From Coprinellus micaceus (Eukaryota; Basidiomycota; Agaricomycetes; Agaricales; Psathyrellaceae): DNA of 64,000 bases. Of the stretch, positions 44,536 through 56,892 are shown piece after piece. A program made the position numbers and the translations under genes. Position 1 is the first letter of the stretch. Every line of letters begins with the position of its first letter. Where the stretch lies: positions 1,116,001-1,180,000 of the forward strand of contig OX596334.1 of assembly GCA_951394405.1 (NCBI GenBank), given 5' to 3'. The notes beneath the pieces were generated by a model that ran no database searches, was not told the origin of the DNA, and saw only the letters and a program-made list of their open reading frames with translations.

Positions 44536-47004
44536 ACGGTTCAGGCCGGACTGCGGAACGACACACCTTTTGGCGGACTCGGGCGCTGCGCCCTCTCGGA
44601 CTTTGATGCGATCCCTATCTCGCTCTTGCTAGCCCCGTCCCCAACCATCAGAAGTCGTATTTAATAGCCTATACACTCAAATATTCTGCCTGGAAATTGT
44701 AGTTTTAACATTATATCTATTGCCCTTGTTCTTCCAATCCGTGTGTCGTTAGCTACAAATAACTAAGTACAATACAATTCTCCCCTCCTTCACCGTCGGA
44801 CTTCGGGCTTTTCAGTCGAAACTTCTGCAAAAAAGCTTGTAGACGACGCGAAGACTCCAGTAGGGGTACCTCCCACCCCAGCAACTGGCGCCGACGACGA
44901 TTACGGAAGGAGCTGGGGACCGCTCTTCCAACGCACTTTCACCATCTATCAGCGCAAAAACGTCGGGGATTCCATGTCAAGTCGGCAGAGAAAAACAAGG
45001 CACCCGAGCATGGGAAGTCTCTGCAGGACCCTCCGCCCTGGCACAGAGTTCCTTCGCACTTCGTGCAGGTCCTCGTAGATCGACCAAAATAAAACTATGT
45101 CCATCACCGCCAATCCTCGAATGGGTGCTGTTGGTGGCGTTGCAGTGGCGTTGCAGGGTGCACGGCAACAGTCGTTGGCAGCCCACCATGATAGGGAGTT
45201 TATGTAGGCTGCTTCGAGTACGTACAGTGGGTATGTCGATAGATTGTATGCGTGTGTGATTTTGCCTTTCATTTCGTACCCTTCGCATATGGGAGATCAG
45301 ACCACAGTTCCCAGTAATCAATCCCGTCCTGGGATGAGTCGTTGTTATCATTTACCCACACCAGGTTTACGTGAAAGATAAACGCGAAAGCTGGTCGTAT
45401 CTGAGCCTACTACCCCACGATAATTGGCGGAGGCATTTTTTGACAACTGAGGCACTAGAAACCACGGAGAAGAAGCACCAGGTCCATTTACTCAGATTTA
45501 CTCCTGGCACAGCAAGGGTGTGCTTCTCGGACTTCTCCTGCTTCTCTGTGTGCTCCGTCCGGATCGAACCTTTGAGAATGCAATTGCCGCATTGCCCCCA
45601 CCCTCGCGCAGGAGAGGGAGGGGGATCGAGGCTGAGATGTCACAATGGTACTCCGACTCCGTGACTACTCTTACTGATACCGGAAAACCCATTCGGTAGG
45701 GTGGTCTGTACGGAATGTAAAGGTAGCCGGGGGTATGCCCACCATACGCGTGCTCAGGCGGACCGTTATCATTTATTTCCCGTTGAAGCGGGGGTCCTTG
45801 ACAGACTGTGCCTCGGGTGGATTAGACGAGAACGGGGGGACTGTTTGAGGTGTGAGTATTGTCCCGCCCTGGGAGATGTTCTAACTTGTTCCTGAAGGCC
45901 CGTGCACAAAGTATGGTGAGGGAAGAACTCTCTGCGAGTCTTTACTTCTCCCCCGCAAAAAGAAAGAAAGTCACGTCAAATCGACCCCAGGATCATGCAT
46001 GAGCTTCGATGTCATCACGGGCGCCTGAGGACCCAGGGAAAGGATCCTCCACAACCAATTCTACCGAAGGCGGAACAAGGTCAGTTGTAGTTCGCACCAG
46101 ATCTCCAAGCTACCAATTCTCCTTTCATATCAGGGTCCCTCGTTAGATACAAATGCTAAGACGCGGTCCAGGTCAGCTTCGGGTAGGTGACATCTAGGGG
46201 TCTTCGCACGCAAGCCCACTTCGAAGGGATGGGGTTCTGACAGAAGATGTAATATCAACCGAGCTTCCGGAGTAGGCTGGTGTAGGGTATTGGAGCTTGG
46301 GTCAGCACGTTACTGCGATCAGCATCCTCGGCTAGGAGGACATGCGCCGGCCTGGTCAGCATCCGGTCTTTGCGGTGGGTCAGACGGGTGAGAACCGCAT
46401 CGGTCTTGCGCAGGGACTAGGCTGCGCAAGACGTGCGACGTGAGCCGTTGCCGTACCCCTCGTAGGCTCGCGGCGGGAAGTGAGATTGATCAGACTCGCT
46501 CATTCAAGATGGCTACTATAACTACTGCGGCAGGCTGGCCACGGGTAAAGCGGTTCACACATATATGATAACAATGGTCTTTGGAAATGTCTCACAACAG
46601 CATCTGGTTAATACAGGATTACCCGACCCACCCGGTCCTATATACAGGGGTGAGCCAAATCCGCCCAGCGCCCGATCTCGATAGTGCCATTCGGCAGGTT
46701 GGGTGCTGCTACTCGAATCCTGTAGTAGGTGCGTGGATCAACGCCCATAGCTTGATATGGGGGTAGCTGACTGAGAGGAGCGCTGGGGGTAAAAGATTTC
46801 CCTTATCGCTGACACAGCTAAGTATAATTGCGTAGACTCCTTCAATTGGCCAGACACCCGTTTGCTCCCGTTCAAGTTGCTGGGATTAAGCGCCCGCGGG
46901 ATACCCCGGGCCGGCTGCTCAAGACTGTTGCCAATCATGAACAAACACAGTTTCTCCGTGTCGTCGGCAGTGACGACGAGCTCAACGTTGAACGCTCAGC
47001 AACC
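44536..47004. other. 2.5-kb region without convincing gene
   Basis: Between the laccase and the mitochondrial protein gene. Open frames are short, and none shows a domain or splice-consistent model. The segment before 47005 is the promoter of the next gene. Confidence 0.45.
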
Positions 47005-48347
47005 ATGCACAACCTCCTCCGCGCCCAAAGCTTGGCTCGGCTAAGAACGACATGCTGCCAGAGGAGACTGACGTTCTCTCTTCGCTCTCTGCCAACCTGC
47101 ATTCCACGTCTTTCCCAAACCCGAAATTATGCTGCGAAACCAAAGAAGTCCGACCCGTGAGTTCATAGCTTGTAGAGATGTGAAATCGTAGGACTGAACT
47201 GAGAAAAAGAATTTAGTGACAAATTTGACAATATTGCAGCAGAAATCGCCAGGCAAGCGGAAGACCAAGCGAGGAAAGGCGAAGGATTCGACTTGGCGGT
47301 CAACGATCCGACTGAACTACTCGAATCTCTACCGGATGAAAATGACGCTGAATTCACGGTGGTGCGCTAGGGACTGCTTTACTTCGGACATCAAAAGCTC
47401 ATGGTTGCTGCATGCTCATCCCACAGGACCCGAAACGCCTCAAGGAAATCCGGGACCATGCAGTGTCACACTGGCGGCGCTTCCGAAGACTACCCGCAGG
47501 CTGGCAGAGCAAGTGGGACAAGTGGGAACTTCTTTTCACTTTCTACTATCCAACACCACACTACTTCGTCCTCATGCCCCAGATCGACATCGTTGTGAAT
47601 GTCCGGTACGCCATCCCCGGCGAAGCGCGACCACTTATGTACAACAACGAACTGGAGGCGTTTTTCTTCCGCATGGCAGAGCGGGGGACGAGAGAGGATA
47701 CCACGGCGAAGGAGACACCGGGGCAGATCTATTATATGGATTGGCAGGGGGAGGAGTTGTATTCGGTTGAGGAGGCGGGGACGATAAAGGATATAGCCCA
47801 ACAGATGATTGCGGGTGGCGGCATTCAGGGGTTGAAGCTGAAGAGGTTGGAGCCAGACGCGGAAGGTGAAAAGGTGCTCGAGAGGGTGTTGGAGCGTGAC
47901 GAGGCCGTACTTCCCGTCTTAGTGGAGAAATACCTGGGCTACACCCCCGCCCCGTCGGAAGAGCTTCAGAATAAACTTCTGGAACAGAGCGAGGAGGAGC
48001 TCGGGGAGACGCTTGAGGGTCTCGCCGAGCAGCCTAGCGATGAAGTTCGAAAGGAAGGCTCGGAGGCTCACGAAGGGATAGTAAAGATGATGATGGAGGA
48101 TATGGAGAATCCCGAGGATGTGGAGGAGTTTCAAGAAATGCTCGAGGGCCTAAAGGAATTCGCGCCAGAGGAGGTGAAACCTCTCCGCGACCTGCTGGGA
48201 CTACTCAAACACACCGATCCCTCTCGTTACCCCGACCTCCAGGACATATTTAGACGGCAACTCATGTCGTTAGAGCGGGAGGTGCAGGAGGACGGGCGTG
48301 TTCTTAGTGACCTCCTCATCAAGGCGAAGAATCGGAGCTCGTCATGA
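47005..48347 (+). CDS. Predicted mitochondrial protein of unknown function
   Basis: I do not recognise the family. Exons 47005-47156, 47217-47358 and 47427-48347, 404 aa, phases 2, 0. The frame is open upstream of 47005, but the ATG there begins an Arg/Leu/Ser-rich, acid-free leader (MHNLLRAQSLARLRTTCCQ... to RNYAAKPKKSDP) that is a typical mitochondrial targeting peptide. The middle part has aromatic clusters (HWRRFRRLPAGWQSKWDKWE, FTFYYPTPHYF). The C-terminal half is very acidic and probably helical, rich in Glu, Leu and Met (KMMMEDMENPEDVEEFQEML). No membrane segment is obvious. The position among VPS28 and ERMP1 suggests an ordinary housekeeping gene. Confidence 0.7.
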
Positions 48348-48659
48348 ATTGAGTTCCCAAAAGTATCGTCGTTTGCCTCGCAATAGGTACACCGACATCC
48401 ATAGTTCTAGGATATGTTATTTCAGACAGCATCTTAATAGACCCTGCTCATTCATCCATCCCCAGAAACCTTAGCCTCATTGCGGTTCGCTACCGTGAGT
48501 TATTGGGGAGGATCTCATGTCTTTGCTCTATGTTAATCCAATTTGATATCAGTAGATAAATGCAAGGCGGTGTTAGTAGATAGAGGCACGTCGAGGGTCG
48601 TAAGGTGGGGGACAGTTGGTCGCATAAAACAAGGTCCAGTAGCCCAGCACATGATGCCA

Positions 48660-51600
48660 CTACAACTCGTCAATACCTCCAACACACCCCATCAACAGCG
48701 CGTCTACAGCTCCCCCGGTCGTCTTATCCAACCAGTCATCCAGCCTCTCAAACAGAGCCATGGCAGCGCCTCCTTCCTCCTTTACGTCCTTCTTCGCCGG
48801 CCATATCCCCTTCTCTTGGAGACCCATGTAGTTAATGAGCAGCTTGCCTTCCGGGTTAGCCTCGGAGGTCTTGATCACCATGTCCAGGGTGTACGAGTCT
48901 GTGCCGTAGAACGACGCCTCCTTAATATGGTGCCTCGCATACTCGTCGGGGGGATTGTCGTCCAGGTCCCACTTCAAGACGTGGGCGTCGAAGGCAATGA
49001 CTAGAAAAGGAGAGGGGCGAGGTTAATCACTAATAAAGATTTAAGGTTGAGGGTGTCAGCGTGCCTGTCCAAATCAAGCCGGGGTGGTTAATCTTGATTT
49101 TGAGGCTGCGAGTTCCAGCGACGAGATCCTTCTCGTCCTCGATCGCAGATATCGACAACTTCTTTTCGGTAACCCAAGGGGATGCATATCCCGCCGGTAC
49201 AGCCAGGGGGACTTTGAATGGCGTCAAGAACTAGAGGAAAGGACAGGAAGTGTCAGATACACTATCTCCCCGAAATATCACCATGCGGAAAAACCTCCCC
49301 TATGCGGGAGGCCGAGCGATTCACGGATGAATCGTGGATCATAAGATTGAATGTAGATTGGCTTTTGGGTCTGGATGGAAGCAAAAGCACGAGGAGAGAG
49401 AGACGGGTATCGAGATGCCAAGCGAGATCGACACAGAGATTGACTCACAGCAGAGAACGGATACAGAGAATCCCAGTCCGAGTTATGGTCGTTCATCACA
49501 ACGGGTGCAGGTGCATGATCCAAGGTGCCAAACCCGCGCACGATATCGTTCACGAGTAGCTCGAAGCCAGGGGCCCCATCTGACGCGGCCAGGTGTAAAT
49601 GCTGCTCCGAGGTGGTCACATTCTCCATGTGGATGACGAACAGACGCTTCTGGTGCATGTCGTCGTAGGGATTGCGAGCGGAGAAATAGGCGATGGATGC
49701 AGCGCTTAGAATGCTAGTAACGATTATTCCGCGGAGAAGGGCTCGTTTGCCAAATCGGTGGGCGAGCGGGATGACCAGTGGGAAGCCGGGGCAGGAGAGG
49801 ACGGCGATGATACAGGCAATGACGTGGTCTGCAGGTGCTTCGGCTCCTGTGCGGCCAGTCTTAACGCAATATTAGGGTGGTGGAGGGATAGCAAGGGCTC
49901 GAAGTGTGAACTCACCAGCGGCACGAACACCTCCAGAGTTGGGATCGTGAGGAGAGAGGCTGTGAGCAGGGGGAAGAACTGCCCTACTGCATACGTCACG
50001 AGGGAGATTTGTTTGGGGTCTTGCGAAAAGAATGGGTTGAGGACGAAGGCGAGGGTGAGAGGAAGAGCAGACATGAAGAAGATCGTCCCCGAACCAATGT
50101 TGGCTAACTGGAGGGCGACAGCCATTCCTGCTTGCATAGCGAGGAGGCTTGTCCATAGAGTCTTTTCCTTGACTTTCTCGACCGATCGGTACTGTGAAAC
50201 CAAGGCCCCTGAGGTCAAGTTTAGTGAAAGTCACCAGGTCGTATAATCTAGCCACTCACCGAGCAAGCAGGCGGGCCCATAGAGTAGCAAAGGTGCAAAG
50301 GGATTGCTGAACCAGCTCAGGCTCTTGTTCAAAACATTGCGCATGATAGCCGCTACCACATTGGGGGCAATGATAGTTCCAGCGACACCAGCACACACTG
50401 CTACGGCTGCGTCAACTTGCTCCGGCACGAACGCATTCTTGTGGGCACTCTTGTTCCTCGCTTTGGCGACAACCAGAGTGAACCAGAATAAGATGCTATA
50501 CATAATCTTGGCGGTGGTGTACGAGTAGCTGATGAACATCCTCCCGACATAGGTGAGAAATACGGTGGCGGGAGGCTTGGCGCCATCTGCCAGTTCAGGA
50601 AGAGACGACTTGTCCGAAGTGAGGTATTTGATGAGCGCAAGGGAATTCTCGCCCATGTGCTGCGCCACACCGACCTCGATGTTCTCGACAAGATCCTTAC
50701 GCATGTGGTAGAGATAGCTGTTGCCCACAACAGCCATGTCCAGTCCGGTGATGTTTATGTACTCTTCAAACTGCCGGAAGTCGGTGCTATTGGAATCGTC
50801 AGCTTCCTGTTGGCCAGTAGGTAAACATGACGTACTCGGAGAGGATAATCCCGGAACTGAAAATCTCATTGGCAAAGACCGTTCCGTACGGCCTAGGGAC
50901 ATGAGAATACGCGTCGATCATTTGCTCAGAGGTAGCTTGGAAGAGTAGCTCGCGGCCTGTCGTCCCTGCAGCTTCCAAGTTAATGACCGCACGGGCAGTA
51001 GGCGCCCAGGGATGCTGCGTCGAGAATAGGTGTGAGCCGTCTTGCAGGGACTCCTCTGCGTGATTGAATACTAGAGGAATTTGAGTGCTGGGGAATCAAA
51101 GGGAGCTGTATTACTCACAGAAAATAGCGGCATGCCTTGGGGACCATCCGGGGGTGTTGATCAAGACCCGCATACAATCCAACATGACACCGACAGACAG
51201 AGCATCGTCAGCGGCACCCGGGCTAGGCAAAGTGCTGTCCAAGTGAGAATTGACCAGCAAGGCGTGCTTCTTGCCCTCTTCTGTACCATCGGATATGCGG
51301 ACTACGATATTGCTGAGGTTCACATAGGTCTTGTAAAGACGCTTGCCCATCATGTCGAACCTAAGCGCTATGAGCTAACTTGACCCGCTGGGAACTCCGA
51401 GCCGGTGACCAACCTGTGATGACCACTCCCCTCCTGACGCGAGACCTCGCACTCCAGTTTTCTGCCTGTCTCTGCGACGATGGCTTCACACCGTTTCTGG
51501 ATGACGTTGGCCTGTTCGACCATCCACTGGTCTGCGAGAGCGTGTTCCTGAGTGCCAACGGTCCTGTACCCAATTTCTTCAGAGAGGTGTTTAGCGAAAC

Positions 51601-51873
51601 CGAGAATCTGGGCTTCTGAGATTTGGGGGAGGTTGGTGACGGGGTCGGATCTGTGGCTAGTCAGATGCCCACCCCAAAATTGGACACTATGAACCTACAA
51701 CTCAGTTAACGGGACAGGAAGAGCTGGTGCTATGTCAGTATCCCGTTTCGGGTGAGATTGACGACTTGAGACTCACTCCTGTGGTTCCAATACGCTATCC
51801 ATGGTGCTACTATGAGCACCGGCGCGAGCGCGAGCAGCGAGGGGACCGCCCCCCATGGTTTAGAGGGTGACAT
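48660..51873 (-). CDS. ERMP1-like M28 membrane metallopeptidase
   Basis: Zinc aminopeptidase-like protein of the M28 family with a membrane-spanning C-terminal part (ER metallopeptidase 1 / fungal vacuolar membrane protease type). Ten exons: 51873-51777, 51729-51702, 51650-51414, 51360-51119, 51070-50836, 50786-50260, 50208-49916, 49859-49449, 49230-49065 and 49000-48660, 858 aa, all phases consistent. An N-terminal membrane anchor (SLLALAPVLIVAPWIAYW) is followed by the peptidase domain. Its metal-site motifs are LVNSHLDST, GAADDALSVG, FNHAEES, NLEAAG and YHMRKD, plus DTDFRQF. Further hydrophobic segments follow (ILFWFTLVVA, FFMSALPLTLAFVL, VIACIIAVLSCPGF), then a lumenal tail. The last intron uses a GC donor. 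Length fits the family. Divergent from VPS28. Confidence 0.87.
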
Positions 51874-52124
51874 GGTAGATGGAAGCAGAAACCCGTATCC
51901 GTAATGCCTCGGCGGTTTCGCTGGATGAACAGAAGGCTCGTGATGGTCTTCTGGGTGATGACTTCTATAGTTCTAGGTCTATATGTAGAGAGGTATTAGA
52001 TTTCAAAGGCCATGAGGGTATCGTGGTCGTGGTGGGGAACAGAGTCACACATCTGCGGGCGCCCCCAGCCATCAGGCCTGCGTGATCGCAATCTTGGACC
52101 ACGACCACGACCTTCCACACGACA

Positions 52125-53004
52125 ATGACGATGTTGGGCCTTACGGCACCGTTATCTCTCGACGAGGAGGCTAGGCTGTACACCAACAACGCAGAACGAG
52201 AGAAGTTCAATCGATTAGGAACCCTCTTTGGCATCATCGTCGCCCTGGAATATCTCGAACGAGCGTATGTCAGGGATTCCATATCCGCCACTGAGTGCGT
52301 TCTACATGCCTCTAATGCGTCGCCGTCTGATCTGAGATGAAATCCAAGAGGTATTCGCCAGCATGCAAACGACTATTATCACAGTACAAAACGATGTTCC
52401 AACTGGTCGAGGATGAGGTACCTTCGATAGAGGAGTTCATGGCGAAGTATCGAGTGCGTCCCTCCATGCGCCATCCTTCCCAACCTCTCACTGTTGATCG
52501 CCTGGGTAATAGATGGACAGCAATACGGCAGCCCTGCACCGAATCAAAGTTGGAGTACCGGCGACTGTTGAGCATCCTGGAGAGACGGGACCAGAAACGG
52601 GCAAATGGGTCGCAACAACAACACAGGTGCGTCACCCGATGGCGATTCTGGGCCTCTACTGACTGTATTATAGAGTTGCATCACTTTAATGGATGCCCTG
52701 AAGCTCAAGCTGCGTGCCAAAGACGAACTGCATGCGTATCTCCAAGAACTAGTTACCGGGTTTGCACGGTTCAAGGGTAGTAAGGATTGGGAAGGGCGGA
52801 GCAAGATGGTTTCTTGGTGCATATTCGCGCAGTACCCCGTGGCTATTATCCGACTAATGACTCTACAGGCTTATCACCTTGAACGGAATGAAAGCTTCGG
52901 AAGAGTTGACCGAGGAGCAGGCTCGCCAGTTCTTCTTCGACGTTGAGCACGCATATCACGAATTCTTGAGTCATCTGGATGGAGGAAAGGATGACCCTTC
53001 ATAG
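52125..53004 (+). CDS. VPS28: VPS28, ESCRT-I subunit
   Basis: Subunit of the ESCRT-I complex that sorts ubiquitinated membrane proteins into multivesicular bodies. Exons 52125-52294, 52351-52453, 52513-52626, 52674-52816 and 52869-53004 give 221 aa, the usual length for VPS28. Conserved landmarks are SLDEEARLYTNNAEREK, LERAYVRD, SPACKRLLSQYK, SIEEFMAKYR, and the C-terminal four-helix domain (LMDALKLKLRAKDEL, WEGRSKMVSWLITLNGM, ASEELTEEQARQFFFDVEHAY). The last intron begins at a TG|GTGC site, so the conserved VSW triplet spans the junction. Its start lies 250 bp from that of ERMP1, a compact divergent promoter. Confidence 0.92.
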
Positions 53005-53353
53005 GCGGGGAGGGTGTGGAACGAGGTGTGCCGTCTACCGTACGATCTGTAAATCAACCGATTTCGTGGTACCCCATTGGCCCCCTCGAAGCTGGCATCG
53101 CCCCCCGCCTAGGCACCACACCAGGTAGAATGCCTCTGTCGAATGACCGCCCAGGGAAATTCGGTGCCTCCTCCAGGGGTCTACCCATCGACTCAGAGCC
53201 TGGTTTCACGAGAGGCCACCGTCGTTATATCGTCGGTGTGGACCTGTGAACGCACCGGGCCCCCAATCCCATTTCCGGGGCCTTGAGTGGCATGGGGGGA
53301 GCGCATGATGAAGAACGATACGATAGACATGAAACAAGGTCAAGTAAAATGGC

Positions 53354-55151
53354 TCAAGCACGTCTCTTTCCCTTCTTTAACGATCGCACCAGCGGCAAGA
53401 ACGTACCAAAGTGGCTCAACTTCGTCACGCCGGTACGTCGAAGAAGCACGGTCCCTCCTGCCCCATCGAATGGCCCCAAGGCTTGTGACCACGACATCGG
53501 CGACCAGTTTTCTCCCAGCGGGTCGTACATCTCAAGTGTGACGTCGAGGTCCACTCCGCGATGATTTAGTTGTTGTCTCTGGTCGGCCAGACGAATGCAG
53601 CCATCCTCCCCTGTGATTAAAAGCAGATCGTGGTAGCCAGCACCATCCTATTCAATGCATTTAGACCAAATCGGCTGGGGTGTGGATAGGCTTACCTCCA
53701 ACCACACGACCACCATCACCGGGACAGGGGGAGGCGGGGTCTCTTCCACGGCGCGAGCCTTCTCTGACAATGCTGCGGCATCTTCCAGAGGTTTCGGGTT
53801 TTCTACCAGGAGCAACCTCCCCGAGCCCACAAGTTTCATCAACATCTCGTCAAACTGCTCCTTGATTAGCTGCTGGAACGTCGGGGAGGAAGTGATCGGT
53901 CTTGGCTCGTATCCGGAGAACATGGTGCATTGTAACACCTGGTCGATCCAATTTTGCCGGAAGTCGACGAACTGGGCCCGAAAGACGTTGGGAGAGGGAG
54001 GAACGGGCATGCAGGTGCGACAGTTGCAGAAGACGCGGACTCTGATGGGGCGGGCGTCGAAGATGCGCCTGATGGATTCTTAGTGGTTAGCGGGTCGCGA
54101 CACAGTTTGTTGAAGGGTAACTCGACACCCACGGGACAGAGGTACAGGGAACCGTGGCGTACTTGAGTTTCAGGTTTTGGAGGGGGAGATACTCAAGCCA
54201 GAATGCGCAGAAAGGGTTGTTGATCTCAAGACGTTCCAGGGAAGGGAAGAGGACGATTTTATCGGCGGGGTGGTGGGGAGGACGGTGGTCCCACGAAACC
54301 AGAGATTCCAGTTCCGGATTCGGTTGCCCGCACACCCAGATGGACAGACTCTTGAGTTTTGGGAGCATCGGGATTACTTGACCGATTTTGAACGTGAAGA
54401 ATGGGTCCCAGGACAATGTGAATATTTGGAGGGAAGGGGAGCAAGTTTTAAGAAGACGAGTGAGGGTTACGAACATGTGATGTTCCACCGCGTAGGTCTG
54501 GCGAGCATCCTGCTCACAATGTTCGAACTTTGTAAGTTCCGGGACGAGCGAAGTACGATCCCCCAATAGATTTTCTGTGGTCTCCCTGACAAGTGAAAGG
54601 CGTTCTTCTTCCGAAAGAGGAGACTGTTCGAGTTCGAGTTCTTCATCCCAGATGTCAGGGGTAGCGTCAGTATCGCCGTCTACCTCCCCTAACCCTTCGT
54701 CGTTGCCTAGATCCTTTGACGAGAGCACCCCTTCGTGGATCGGTCCTTCAGCTTTTCCCCCTATCCTCTCTTCCTCCTCTTCTCCACCTTCACCTTCATC
54801 CTCATCCGATTCGTCCTCAGAATCCGAAGGCACATACGACGCATCCTCCTCGGAATCTTCATCGGGAGCCCACTTCGGCACACCAGGGTATCCAGCATCA
54901 AACGCAGACGGCAGATACACGAACAAGTTAAGGACTCCTTGCTGCGCCTTAGGGGCCTGAGACAGCAGCTTCTCGAATGCGAGTAGCTGCCTCCACCCAT
55001 TGATCTGAACCGACTGGAATCGGTGCAGTTCAGATAGCGCACGCAGTTCTCGCGACGTCGCAGATAGAGCGAGCCCAGTGGTGCCGTCGTCCTGGCAGGT
55101 TCGATCCATTATTTGAAACCAGATTTCGACAGGGAACGAGGGGAAGGGCAT
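53354..55151 (-). CDS. F-box-like protein L, paralogue of E
   Basis: Exons 55151-54163, 54068-53696 and 53647-53354, 551 aa. Start MPFPSFPVEIWFQIM aligns with MPLLSLSPPLWSRIF of gene E; an upstream in-frame Met exists but lacks a counterpart. It shares with E the degenerate F-box (TCQDDGTTGLALSATSRELRALS), the motif GWRQLLAFE, the acidic Asp/Glu/Ser region at about 100-150 and the exon 2 core RVRVFCNC. It also shares the last exon (LEMYDPLGENWSP...ALGPF) and both intron positions. Here the first intron interrupts the frame, which confirms the splice sites in E. Probable SCF adaptor. It sits next to the second kinase block, as E does next to the first. Confidence 0.77.
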
Positions 55152-56034
55152 GGCGGTAGTGGAGGAGGTGAGCAAAGCGTTTGACGCCCGTGCAACCCCT
55201 GACCGCCGTGACACTCTAATTTTCCTTGATCGCGCATCAGGACATGACTAGTCAGGGGCTGGTGGCTGTCAGTGAGCGACAACACGTATATCCTCTATCG
55301 ATGAGCCTCGAATCCGAGATAGCGATACAACCGGCGAATTCGACTTGAATAGGCGCTCGCGAACCCCAACGCCAACGCGCAAGTGCACTTACAATGGTGT
55401 CTTGATGACGTTGCGTTCAACTTGCCAGACATCGCTCTTCTCTCCTGTCGACCACGACCACCGCCAGCGGCCAAATATCACAGGATCTTCTCCTAATGCC
55501 GCAATGTGCACCGACAATTCCCAACCTGCGCTAATCTAGCAGGAGAGGGTTGACCGCATCATCGACACAATCCACCATTCCACCGTCGTCAGTGCACCGG
55601 AACCGCCCTCAAATCACGTACGAGCAAGGCGCGTCGGGATCATCGAGGGAGGGGGGCTTGGGGTGGAACCTTTGAGAAGCTTGTACATGGGGTGGCCGAA
55701 GTTTCGGCGAAGGTGAACCACCGCGAACCATTTCACTGGCAGTCAGAGCGCTGATAAAGGGGAGGACTTGGGATTTGACGACACCCCAGTCAGCACTTCG
55801 AGTACTTGGTATTGGTCGCGCCGCTCCGCCGTTTCTCTTCGACCCCGAACGAACAAGAGGGAGAGAGCTGGGGAAGCGGCAGTCGGCTCAGCGGGGGATC
55901 GAAGGAGCGTCTCCTATGGAGTAGATGAGCCGAGGACCACGTTCTCGATAGAACACCAAACTTGACGCGTATGATCTTCACACGAGCGAACCGCCTTTCG
56001 TTCGTTCACGCGTGCATTTCCCTGTTCTTCAGCA
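55152..56034. other. Intergenic region left of the duplicated block
   Basis: 880 bp, promoter of the F-box gene and unique sequence up to the border of the inverted duplication. No gene supported. Confidence 0.4.
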
Positions 56035-56741
56035 TCTACAAGTCGAGCGTGCGGTTCGCCGTGTAGTGGGATACGCCGGCGAGCGAACGAGGGGTCTACA
56101 GGGGTCTTTGCGCGGTGGGCTGTTGGTGGATTATCAAGGGCTAAGGGAGTCGACGCATGGTACTGCCGCGCTCAAGTACAATGCGCGATTATCATCAAAG
56201 CCTCAGGACCTCTTCAATCGATATGGACGACTTTCCACATTTCGCTTAGCCAGGCATTCGCGATTGGGATATACCAACAGCCGTACGGTCTCCGAGAGAT
56301 CCGACCTTCAAAGATCCCGTCATGAACTGCATTCAGGAAAAGGGCCTCGGGGACTCACGACTGTCGCTCAATCTTCTCTAGAAGATTCAATCCACCCGCG
56401 GGTCAATTTGCTACGCGCTTCCGAAGAAAGGCTGGCAAGGCGGGAGCCTCTTCAAAAGCGACTCCGAGTCTACAGCTTGGCTATTGAAGACCTGCTCCCT
56501 CGTGCGCATAAATACTCGCATATTTTGCCGATGCTGGGTGGTGCTCCTCGACAAACAATTAGCTCACAACAGGGCCCAGGAGAGTCGAAAGCTTGCTTCA
56601 TCGTCGTTGATATTCAGGGGGAAGGTGGTTCAATAGGGGAGACTTAGGGAGACGTACAACGAAAGTGGGCTTCGGAAGCACTTGGCTACCGCGCGATTCG
56701 TGCCATGCCGACCACAGGCCGAAGGTCGAGCCAGTGGCGAA

Positions 56742-56751
56742 CGATCACGTG
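56742..56751 (+). promoter_or_regulatory. CGATCACGTG element upstream of kinase J
   Basis: Exact match on the plus strand, 141 bp before the ATG, inside a flank shared with kinase G. Confidence 0.6.
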
Positions 56752-56892
56752 CAGCTATTGAATTCGGAAAGTCGCCTCGCGCGCTCAGCGAAGTTCGCGT
56801 TCATTGTTCATCGGAGTGCAAAGTGAACGATAAAGCACCCAGGATCCTCGAAGCCACCTGTTTCTTTCCTACAACCGTCATCCTCGCCTGTT

